Assembly (NCBI GenBank): GCA_030052745.1
Contig: JANBVO010000076.1
Coordinates: 1 to 64,000, forward strand
Source: Pleurostoma richardsiae
Taxonomy: Eukaryota > Ascomycota > Sordariomycetes > Calosphaeriales > Pleurostomataceae
DNA: 64,000 bases
Direction of reading: 5' to 3'
Position 1 is the first letter of the stretch; every line of letters begins with the position of its first letter. Below are positions 54,548-64,000 of this stretch, one piece after another. The notes below the pieces were generated by a model. It worked only from the letters and a program-made list of their open reading frames with translations, searched no databases and was not told the DNA's origin. The translations under genes and the position numbers were made by a program.

Positions 54548-57500
54548 ATGCATTCGTGGCGGGTCGTCCACCCTGTCCTCCTGATATGGACCTATCTCTG
54601 TTTCGCGCAGGTCGCCACTGGCTCTCCAACGCCATACGACCCATTGACACCTGACGCCTTCTTCAACGGAAGCCTGGGTGACTATGACGAGACGAAAGCG
54701 TTGTCCCTGGGCAAGAGGGCCGGTCCAGCTCTGAGGATCATGCCCCTGGGCGCATCAATCGTTTGGGGTCACTTGTCTTCCACCGGCAACGGGTGAGTCG
54801 CGCCTCATCCTCTCCTTTCTAGAAATTCGGTAGTTATCTAGGAAAGTTTCCTGGCCCGACTTGGTCCCCGACGTGGGTGGTGAGCGCTTTGAATCTCCGA
54901 GAGCAATGCCCTACGGTGGCTACCTATGGTACCCTCTTGAGCGCCGGCCGCCGACGGGCGCCGCTTGGGAGAACAGCTGATAGTCCATGCTGACGATACG
55001 AAACCCACAGGTTCCGCAAACCTCTACGAGACAAGCTCAGGTTTGATGGGTGGGAGGTCAATATGGTAGGGACCAAGCGGAATGGGGATATGGTAGATAA
55101 TGTTAGTGTCATTCCAGCCCTCCTCAGCCTGGGTTTGTAGTCATGGACTGACCGATACGGTTACTCAGGATGTTGAAGCCCACGGCGGTGATGTCATCGA
55201 CGATGTCAGGGCCGCATCCAAGCTGTCTGTCGCGTATAAGCCCAATGTCGTGATTATCAACGCCGGGACGAACGACGCGGTGCGCAGCGTTGACGTTGGC
55301 AATGCTGGCGCTCGGATGCGCGTCTTGATCGAGGAATTGCTCGGGTCCGATGGGTGGGACAGGACGACGTTCATCCTGTCTACTCTCATTCCCGCTGGAA
55401 ACGGAGTGGCAGAGGGAAATCGTGGTCCCATCAACACCCAGTATCGAAACCTGGTCTCCGCCATGCAGGGCGAAGGGAAACGTATCGTGCTGGCCGACAT
55501 GGACCCGCCATCTCCCGCTGCTGGTAACGGTTGGCTAAGCCTCTCGACGGACTACAGTGATGATATCCACCCCAACGACACAGGATACAGAAAGATGGCG
55601 TACGTGTGGTGGATGGCCATCAACGACGCGTATAGCCGAGGTTTTATCCAGGAAGCGTACGATGTCGACCTCGGCCAGGCCGGACAAACCTGTGACAAGG
55701 TTTACGGCAACGGGATATACGCCGGCGGACTTACACAGAGAGGCAGTGGCGAGGACGACGGCAGCTACGGCCACAAGAGCGAAGAGATGGGCATCGTTCT
55801 CACCATCCAGAGCGCGTTCGACAGGGACCAGTGGTTCTTCGCGAGGCTGTACCGCAGGGATCGAGACGACCTGGTTGGGTGGTTCAATAAGAGCGACGGC
55901 AAGGCGATGTATGGGACCTGGCGGAACACGGGTGACCCAGCGAAGCTCTTTGTGAAGATTGCGGATATGGATGTCAGCGACAACTGCATCCCCCGGGGAG
56001 TCCACTTCATCGATCTCAATGGTCAGTCCCAATTTCACATCCTGCCCCTGCCTTTATTCAGTGACCACCCGCTCACGCGTCGCCCTTAGGAGATGGTCTG
56101 GATGACTTCGTCTGCGTCGGTCCCGGCGGTGACGCTTTTGCATGCATCAATAACGGAGACGGCACCGATGCCAAGCCGCCGACCTTCAAGCCGATCGGGA
56201 AGATCAAGACCAGCGAGGCCGACCAGGCCCACGTACGCCTCGCCGATATAGACGGGGACGGACGTGCAGATTACTGCGTCGTCGCAGATAGCGGAGACGT
56301 CACCTGCTGGCGCAACGGGTGGATAGGTATGTGACTTATTGCCGTTGGGACCACCCGAGCTGACACGGGTGCATAGATGACGTCCCCAAGTACTGGCAGC
56401 CCCTAGGGACAGTGATCACAAATCGGGGTGTTGGTGACATAGCTGGCATCCGTTTTGAAGACATCAACGGCGATGTAAGTGCTCGTTCGATCGCCCGCAA
56501 CCATTTCAATGAGCTGACGCGTGCAAACCCCAAGGGGAGAGATGACTATCTCTGGGTTGGGGATGTCGGTCAGACATACACCTGGACGAGCTCCCGTAGT
56601 TGCCAGAGAGGCACCGAAGGGGACGGTCTCCATCCGGTCTGGCGCGAGGGACACTACGGCACGGCTACGTCTGGCCCGACGCACTCCGGGATGGGCGGGT
56701 ACGCCAGCAGCGGCCTCCGCAAGCGCATCCACTTCGCGCGCGTGTACGGCGAGCCTCAAGACTTCGGCCTCCTCGGCCGTCAGGACTACGTCTTCATGCA
56801 GCACACACTGGAGAGCAGCGGAAGCCATCGGTTTGACGTCAGAGTGTGGAAGAACATTGGTTCCGGTGGAACCAAGATCCGGGGTGAGTGCCAAACGGGC
56901 TCGCAGGCTGCCTACGCGGCTACCTCTTGTTTTACTTGAGGTCCTGTGTCTCCCTCCCACGACGTGGCTTACCTTTCTGCAGCCGACGGCAACCGATACT
57001 GCAACATGCTAGGCCACACCAGCGGGGCACAGGACTATGTGTGGATCCTCTCGCACGGCGCGATGAGGGTGTTTGAGAACCAGGGCATGAAGTCTGTGTC
57101 CAACAGCGGTCCCAACTTCTGGGGTGCAAACTATGTCATCTTCGATCCTCGGACAGACTCATCCATCATGCGTTCCCTCGACCGACGAGACCTCCATCTT
57201 GTCGACTGGGACGGCGACGGAGCCTGCGACATTGTGTGGACGGACCCAGATAACCAGAACCGGGTGCGACTGTGGCGGAACAAGGTCAAGCAGACCGGAA
57301 AGGTCGAGTGGGAGTACAGCGCCAACCCGGCACCGTCCCTGTACTGCCCGGAGAAGCGCGGTATCGGATTCTTCGACCGTCCTGTCCAGTTCGGGGACAT
57401 CACGGGCAACGGCAGGGGAGACTACATCTGCCTGGAGAAGGACGGCCGCTCGTGGGGCTTCACACATAACGACGACGGGTCGTGGGAGTACATTGACCAG

Positions 57501-60194
57501 TACAAATTCTCTGAAGGTGCCGACCGCGCCAACCTCCGGTGGGCCGACGTGAACGGCGACGGCCGCGACGACATGATCTGGATCGACAAGTTCAACGGCG
57601 ACGGCGCTGTGTGGTACAACCTAGGCCGGCGTGACGTCGGTGGCTCGCGCTTCTGGTGGAACAAGGTCGGCGCCAAATACGCCGGTGCCGCTTCCGGATC
57701 CTGCACGTACTATCCGGACCTCGACGGCAACGGCCGTGCCGACCAGCACGTCATCACGAACTCCCTGACAAACACGGCGGAGACCTGGTTCAACAACTGC
57801 GGCTCCATGGACAACTCGGGTGACGACCCCGACGGCGTGCATGACCCTTATCTCCCGGCCATGCCCGGCACAGGCGGCGGCGGCGGCGGCGGTGGTGGAG
57901 GAGGAGGCACCAACTGCGTTGCGGGTACAGGACCGGGGCTGTTCGCGAAGCTCTGCGAGTTTACGTGTCATTACGATTACTGGTGAGCCTCCCTATGCTT
58001 CTTCTTATTCGCTCAACCCTCGACACAGACGTCCACGATCCGACCCGCCAGTCCAGCCTCGGATGCGTGGCAAGCGTGGACGTCTCCTCCCTTACCTACT
58101 CTGCTGACGTATAACGCTTCACATGCAGCCCCTCTCCCTGCTGGTGTACCGAGTGGGGCAGCAAGATATCCGATCCGGACAGCAACAATCCTAGGGGATA
58201 CCCACTGTCTAACCTTGGCTCGGAGTATTTGGACTTGTGCGGCTGGTCCTGCAGGCATGGTTTCTGTCCGAATGATGTCTGTACCTCTACCCTGCCAGGT
58301 GTGTTCGCCGAAGACCCGGGCAGCCCCAAGGACGAGGACTGCGTGAATCCGCACAGCTGGTTCGTCTGGAAGTGCCGTAAGTTGATCTGCTCTCGCCGCC
58401 GGCATGACTCTGCGCGTCGTGCGGGATAACTGATGATGATCAGATTTCAAGCAGTGCTACCAGAGCCTGTCTGGGGCAACACGTTGGAATGCTCTCAACG
58501 CACAGGAATGCCTGGAAGACATGACGTCCTGGTACTATATCGAAAAGGACTTGGGCGATCTCCCTCGCTGGGCTGTTGAGATGCCGGTCGCGGTAGGAGA
58601 GTTCTTCGGAGGGACCGACGACAACGGCAACTGGCTGGCGCCGGAGTCTTATGCTTGCGATCTGATAGGTACCGGCACCTGGTAAGTCGCCTCCCGGGCT
58701 GTTGTTCCTCTTCTCCTGTATGACCTTGGTGAACGGCGTCTTCCGACCCTCTCCGTCCTCTTTGTCGCGTGCTAACGTCTTCATCGCCGGAAACAAGCGA
58801 CACGCCGGTGCAGTGCGGCACATCAGACTATGCAGCCGTAGACGTGGTTCAGGCCGCTTTTTCGAATCTCCACAACTTCTACACGACTCTCTATGACGGC
58901 GTTGTGGCGGCGGAGGACTCCATCACTGTCGCCGCTGGAGACGTCAGTATCCCGCGAGTTCCGTCAGAGGTTCCCACCAACTGATTGTCGACTACAGATT
59001 GCGACAAAATTCATCGAGGCCGAAGCGCCGAGCGCGTTGGAGTCTCTGAAAGCTGCCCTAGGCAGTCTCGACGTCTTCTTTCAGATCGCGGGCGCTGGAG
59101 TCTGGGAGAAGGTAGTCTTCGCCGTCCCCGTGCGGCTGGTTGCACGGCAAGCTGCTGACGCGGGTTACTAGGTTTTGTCGACAGATGCGTTTGCCGCTCT
59201 CACGAAAGTCGACGAATTCGCGACTGGTCTTCACGACTCGGTCGGCTCTGCTCTGGACTTCTATTCTTTCTTTGCCGGGGAGGAAACATCAGCGTGAGTC
59301 CGATCCTGATCATCCTGCGCGCTCAAGCCATCTGCCATGCTGCTCCAGCGGCGCTCCTCGGCCAGATCGCTAATTCTTCCTCCCATGTGAAGCCTCGAGA
59401 AGGAGATAGAGCATTCCCTCGAACTCCAGAACATATCATCGTCTATGTCAGAACACGTCAAAGATTCGCTCGACAGCTACCTCAAGTTCCTCTTTGACGG
59501 CTCGACCTTCGGAATCGAGGCTCTCCTCTCCGCGCTTCAAGGCGGCGTCTTTATTAAGAACCCCCTGGAGGTCGCGGGGAAGTCTGTCCAGGACGTATCC
59601 GAGTCATTCCAGGCCTCCATGAAAGGGATGCTGATGCGCCAGGCCTGGAACATGGGTACACCACAGACGCCGATGCTCATCGTGTATGAGGGCGACACGA
59701 CGAAGAACCCGAGCGACTTTGTGGATGGGGGGGTTAATGGCGACGACTACTGGGTGTCTGATGAGCTCGCGTCGGCCACTCGCCTTGGTCCGCGTCAGGG
59801 ATACACCATGTGGCTCGTCGGCCTGATCGACCCCAGCTGCACCTCTGGACCAGACTGCCAACGCGTCTTCAGGAAGCTCAAGGGATTCGATGACATCAAA
59901 GACTACGGGCTTGACTGGACGGACGTCGCCTACTCCGCATTCGACGGCTGGTTCAACAACGACAAGAAGAACCCCTACGGGATGGGCAAGGCTTCCACCC
60001 TCGGCGGCGGCGACCCGAACGGCCCCAACTTCTTGCCGATGCAGGGCGGCATCAAGACCCCCGGCTACTTCAACTTCCCCGTCTGCGACATCAAGTTGGC
60101 TGTCGACAACTACAACTGGCGGATCCAGTGGGACGGCGACAGGGGCATGCCGTGTGATTATTATCCGTGTTGCCCAGAGAGCGACCTGGAGTGA
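54548..60194 (+). CDS. Secreted multidomain SGNH hydrolase with FG-GAP/VCBS repeats and Cys-rich modules, 1513 aa, 13 exons
   Basis: Exons: 54548-54792, 55011-55101, 55169-56021, 56090-56326, 56377-56474, 56535-56883, 56983-57982, 58129-58376, 58444-58681, 58798-58942, 58998-59111, 59172-59293, 59393-60194. All are GT-AG and frame-consistent. Signal peptide about 1-25, then a Lys-Arg (Kex2-type) site at 56-57. SGNH catalytic blocks follow: IMPLGAS (S70), NAGTND (N147) and DDIHPND (D243, H246). From about 330 to 900 come FG-GAP/VCBS-like repeats (DLNGDGLDDFVC, DIDGDGRADYCV, DWDGDGACDIVW, DVNGDGRDDMIW, DLDGNGRADQH). A poly-Gly linker lies near 920-931. Then comes a Cys module, CEFTCHYDYCPSPCWCTEW, and a C-terminal domain (1041-1513) with further Cys and no catalytic motif I recognise. 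Likely an extracellular esterase acting on polymer-bound acyl groups. The acceptor of exon 13 is the least certain. Confidence 0.82.
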
Positions 60195-62101
60195 CACCAG
60201 AAGCGGGTGCATCATCCATGCAGTCGTGTTGAGGGTCGGTGTTGTCTCTCCTTCGTGGCATTTCGATTCGTGCTCGTGCGGTGAGGATCAGGCTGAACGC
60301 CGCTATTGCATGGCTACTGACACTCTCTCATGGTCTTGCGTTCTCTAGGCGGATTAGAACATCAGCAGTATCCATCACCGTAGTCATATCCCTAATGGAC
60401 TTATTTGTGCAAAAGACGTCAAGCACACTCTGCCTGCCGTGAAGAGGAGGGCTGCCTGCGGACGGAGAGCCGCCGGCGCGCCTGCTTCTTCGTCATCACA
60501 CCTGATGTCAGCCATCACGTTGTAGAGAAGCCTTGTGGTTTGCATAGGGGCGCACGAGCCGCCATTGCTCCAAGTGCCGGCGCCTCCTCAAGACGCCAGA
60601 CTTTACGTGTTCCGAGCTCGTCAGCAAGCCCCTCCCGCCCCGTCTTAGGACGGTTGACCTCAGATCACTTCAGTATCCCTACTAATTTATATTATGTAGA
60701 ATACCAACCCCAGCATCTCGACTAATTCATACGGAATACTAACCTTAGTGCTCCTGCCAACCCCGAGCTTTACTAGGTATTAGCTTACGCTCGTTACTTG
60801 CATGGTTTCGAAGCTGTACACTTAGAAGGTTATAATACCACTGACCAACACTGCAGCTTCTGATCTGTGAGGACTGAAATCGGTCGCGACCAGCGAGTCC
60901 ATGTCTAGCATTGACAACGGTTCCTGCGCTATGGGGCCGGGACTCAGGAACCTGCCTGATACAGAAGGTCGATGCGCCGTCTCTAATAGGCAGGTAGGCC
61001 CAACATGAGGAGGAACTATTGAGTGTTACGTGATGCTCGCCAGTTTTGACGCGGTTGCCGTCATACCCAGGTGCCGGCACACAATTTGTTCAACGCAACA
61101 GCTTGCACTGCGAGAATGGCCGTGCAGATCCAACATGTAAAGCCCACTAGGATCGCCGATCTCGAACCTTTGGTTCTGCCTGCCTGCACTTCGAACTGGC
61201 CGCATCTCGGGATGGCGAATATCTACCTGGCAATCTCGACAGCCATAAGTACATGAATTGCAATACCGCGGCGAAGCCATGTTGATGCGGGGATAGGCAG
61301 ATACACAGTCCAGTCTGTTCCTGAGATGCCGCTGGCGACGCACTTTACGTCAACCGATAGAGATCTCATCAAGAGGCCACATATTGATCCGCATTGCTTG
61401 AAGTATGTAGATGTGCTGATCTCGTGTGCCTCGGGACAGTCGTCGGCTTGCTAATTATTTCCGCAAAGCTTATTTCAACCACAGCCGTGCACATCAAGAC
61501 GACCAACTCTCGGCACTCTTAGCATGTGCCCTTTTGGAGATAGTGCCCTCTTGCACCTTGCGCCATGGTTCCATCGGGCTGCTGCCCGTGCAGGGGGGAG
61601 TTGCAGCAGCCAATCTTCGGCATTTTGGCGACCATTTCCACTTGCCTCTCTTCGTCGGTAGCCCTGCTATCGTGACGACCGAGGCCAGATGGTGCAAAGC
61701 TGACTCGGCCTAACTACAAGAGTGTGTCGAGGTTGAGAGCTTGGAAAGCAATGTGACCTTCCATATTCGCTCCCAATCCCGGGCACCCATTAGAGGGATC
61801 TTGATGGCGACGACGTGAGTTACGGAAGTCGCCATCACTCTCTGGTCGGAGACAGACTGACATGGTGTCTCGTCTGGGCGCTTCTCGCTCGATGGCTCGA
61901 TGGCCTCACCAGTTGCCGAAGATGTCGCCGAGGTTGCAGTCCATGTTCTAGCACGAGCAACTTCAACATGACTATAAGAGCCCTTCCGTCCCTCCGTTCT
62001 CTTGTCTTCGAGGAGACAGACATCTACTACGACTCCCATCTCACTCATTAGCGACCCAGCCTCATCTATTCTACGTCAATTTTTGACTTCCACGAGCCAC
62101 C
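60195..62101. other. Intergenic region
   Basis: 1.9 kb without a supported gene; short frames at 60405, 61026, 61426 and 61710 show no domain. A CTATAAG box lies near its right end. Confidence 0.4.
61973..61978 (+). promoter_or_regulatory. TATA-like box of the eqolisin gene
   Basis: tataag in catgactataagagccc, about 124 bp upstream of the start codon at 62102, followed by a pyrimidine-rich leader. Confidence 0.45.
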
Positions 62102-62991
62102 ATGAAGTTTACTACAGTCAGCAGTGCAATCTTGTTTGCCGGCGTTGCTCTCGGTGCCCGGTTCACCGAAGAGCGCCGCGCCCGGGCTGCACGACGCGCT
62201 GAAGCCGCTGTGGCTCCCCGTCCCGGGTCAGGACTGCCTCGCTTGCCTGTTGTTCCTTCCGTCGAGGCGGATGCGATTGAGGGCAACAACACTGCCAACG
62301 TGGAATACAGCTCCAACTGGGCTGGTGCTGTCCTGATCGGTTCCGGCTACAAGTCTGTCACCGGCACCTTCGTGGTGCCGACTCCCAAGGCTCCGTCGGG
62401 CGGCAACAGCGGGACCCAATACGCCGCCTCCGCCTGGGTTGGGATCGATGGCGATACTGCCACTAATTCTATCCTGCAGACTGGAGTCGACTTCTATGTC
62501 GAGAACGGCCAGGTCTCTTACGATGCCTGGTATGAGTGGTACCCCGACTACGCCTACACTTTCAGCGGGTTTTCCATCTCCACTGGGGACACCATCAGGG
62601 TCACGTAAGCACTCCCGCACCAGATCTCTCCGTACTGGCGGTCCGACTGACACGGCGTCCGACCAGAGTGACTGCTACCACCACCAGCTCCGGCACCGCC
62701 CTGGTCGAGAACCTGACAACGGGCAAGAAAGTGACGCACTCCTTCTCTGGTCAGTCCCGGGCCCTGCAGGAGCTCAATGCGGAGTGGATCGTCGAGGATT
62801 TCTCGGAGGGCAACTCCCTGGTGCCCTTTGCCAACTTTGGCACCGTCACCTTCACCGACTCTGAGGCCACCACCAGCAGCAGCACCGTTGGTCCCGAGGG
62901 TGCCACGATCATCGACATTAAGCAGAACAACAAGGTTCTCACCTCCGCGTCAGTGTCTGGCGACGATGTTACTATCACCTACGTTGGTTAG
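62102..62991 (+). CDS. Eqolisin (peptidase family G1, aspergillopepsin II-like), 275 aa, two exons
   Basis: Exons are 62102-62604 and 62667-62991, with a 62-nt GTAAGC...CAG intron that joins DTIRVTVTATTTSS. A signal peptide of about 18 residues is followed by an Arg-rich propeptide (EERRARAARRAEAAVAPR). The mature part starts near VEYSSNWAGAVLIG. The catalytic pair is present: Gln106 in GTQYAASAWVGIDGD and Glu207 in LNAEWIVEDFSEG. These enzymes are secreted acid endopeptidases active at low pH. Length is normal for the family. It lies between two other secreted-enzyme genes. Confidence 0.93.
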
Positions 62992-63371
62992 AGTACCAAC
63001 TCGTACGACACTGGCAGGCATGAAGGAGGAGCGGGTTGTTGGGTCGACAGCCTTGTTCCGACGGACAGGAAGTCGTTTTGTGTGAGGAACGGCTTGGTTG
63101 GAGAGGGCTGAGTTCACGTATCCCAACGATACATGACCTCCGTATTTGCAGAGGATCACAACATCCTCAAGACATTGCTTTAGTACCTCGAACGCGGATT
63201 ATAGAGTATAGCAAAGAGAGTTATATTGATATGGGTTCTGAAAAGGTAGAGAAGCGCTCGCAAGACCGTGCCAGACACTGGAATTGCAGCTGCTTGTGCA
63301 TTTACTAGCCGCTTTGTCATGCGCAACGCCTGCGTAAACGTGGATCTGCAAGTACAGGGCTTTTCCCGTGA
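62992..63371. other. Convergent intergenic spacer
   Basis: 380 bp between the eqolisin stop and the stop of the converging glycosidase gene. Nothing recognised. Confidence 0.4.
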
Positions 63372-64000
63372 CTAAAGTGTACAGAGGCACACAGCCAGCA
63401 TAGCTAACATAGAATTCCACCAGGAGAATGCCACATTTTCGGCGGCACTGACCGTGACGACCCCGGAGGTTGAGCCGGCCCCGCTACTGCCATTTGAAGA
63501 CGCTCCTGAGCCGACCAGCTCAAGAAGGACTGCCTCCGCCTGCTGCAGCTTGAACTGGACGCTCCCAGCCGGGCCTACTCGCAATGTCTCAACGGCAGGC
63601 GTGCCCAGCTTCTTGCCCGTGGCCGGGTCGAAGCTGATCCCGGAGACGTTGACCTGACTCTTTGCATTTGTTCCCGGCCCGCTAAGCCTCGTGACGTTGA
63701 CACTCTGGCCAGCAACCCACGGCGTCGACACGGTCATGTTGTACTGCGGCCTCGGCCCCTTTGTGTGGTACGTTGGATCAGTGTTGTCTGTCGAGCTCAG
63801 CGTCGAGGGGTTGCTCAGGCCTTCGGAGCCGTTGTAGATGCCCATGTCGAGGAAGACGAGCTTCTTCAAGGTCTGGTTGCCACCGTAGACGGCGTATCCG
63901 CTTAGGTCGCTCGAGTTGGCGCCTGGGAGAGCCGCAACGCTGAGGTCGTCATCGTCATCACTGGTGCCTCTGACGACGTTGGCGATGAAGTAGTGCCCGT
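63372..64000 (-). CDS. 3' part of a probable GH79-type glycosidase with GPI-anchor signal (gene continues beyond the window)
   Basis: The minus-strand frame enters from the right edge with HYFIANVVRG, then SGYAVYGGNQTLKKLVFLDMGIYNGS and a beta-rich tail (TPWVAGQSVNVTRLSGPG, VQFKLQQAEAVLLEL), the pattern of the GH79 C-terminal beta domain. Several N-glycosylation sequons are present. The end is Ser/Gly-rich (GSGASSNGSSGAGSTSG) followed by a hydrophobic tail (SWWNSMLAMLAVCLCTL), a GPI-attachment signal. Family enzymes release glucuronic acid from glycans such as arabinogalactan proteins. The catalytic barrel is outside the window, so activity cannot be judged. A related family with the same beta domain is possible. 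Confidence 0.65.
   Translation of the reverse strand, partial: GHYFIANVVRGTSDDDDDLSVAALPGANSSDLSGYAVYGGNQTLKKLVFLDMGIYNGSEGLSNPSTLSSTDNTDPTYHTKGPRPQYNMTVSTPWVAGQSVNVTRLSGPGTNAKSQVNVSGISFDPATGKKLGTPAVETLRVGPAGSVQFKLQQAEAVLLELVGSGASSNGSSGAGSTSGVVTVSAAENVAFSWWNSMLAMLAVCLCTL

Noticed and set aside
59604-60215. 203-codon minus-strand frame
   Set aside because: Antisense shadow of the last exon of the SGNH hydrolase gene.

Overview
The window looks like nuclear DNA of a filamentous ascomycete (Pezizomycotina). Genes carry short GT-AG introns (about 50-80 nt) with CTAAC/CTGAC-type branch sites. The families are typical of that group: Zn2Cys6 regulator, eqolisin, delta-8 sphingolipid desaturase, sterol-glucosyltransferase-like protein, MARVEL protein, F-box/LRR-like protein and 3CxxC zinc finger. 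Transposon DNA on the left shows C-to-T decay like repeat-induced point mutation (RIP). I cannot place the genus; a Sordariomycete is a guess.

Layout. 1-7172 is an AT-rich graveyard of decayed retroelements, including the 3' part of a Ty3/Gypsy pol with a chromodomain, two inverted LTR copies and two GC-rich islands. 7351-25000 is a mixed accessory region. It holds a MARVEL gene, a polyketide-synthase remnant, a large glucosyltransferase gene whose reading frame changes at a 14-A tract, a STAND/NLR-type fragment, a pogo/Fot1 transposon scrap, a four-TM surface protein, a BAHD acyltransferase, and remnants of a sugar transporter, an ABC transporter and possibly a dynamin.

24649-40438 is the most coherent block: a Gfo/Idh/MocA sugar dehydrogenase, an intronless DUF5107-TPR protein, a lactose-permease-type MFS transporter, a GH2 beta-galactosidase, and a divergently transcribed Zn2Cys6 regulator. 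I read it as a candidate regulated cluster for uptake and breakdown of a beta-galactoside or related glycoside. The GH2-regulator promoter carries a perfect 18-bp palindrome with CCAAT on both strands, and the DUF5107 promoter carries a CGG-N9-CCG palindrome.

41921-51046 holds housekeeping-type genes: a GNAT acetyltransferase, a delta-8 sphingolipid desaturase, an F-box/LRR-like gene and a 3CxxC zinc-finger protein. After a 3.5-kb gene-poor stretch, 54548-64000 is a run of secreted or surface hydrolases: a 13-exon, 1513-residue SGNH hydrolase with FG-GAP/VCBS repeats and Cys-rich modules, an eqolisin peptidase, and the 3' end of a probable GPI-anchored GH79-type glycosidase that runs off the right edge.

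Exon boundaries were derived by eye from splice signals, frame continuity and conserved family motifs. No database search was possible.
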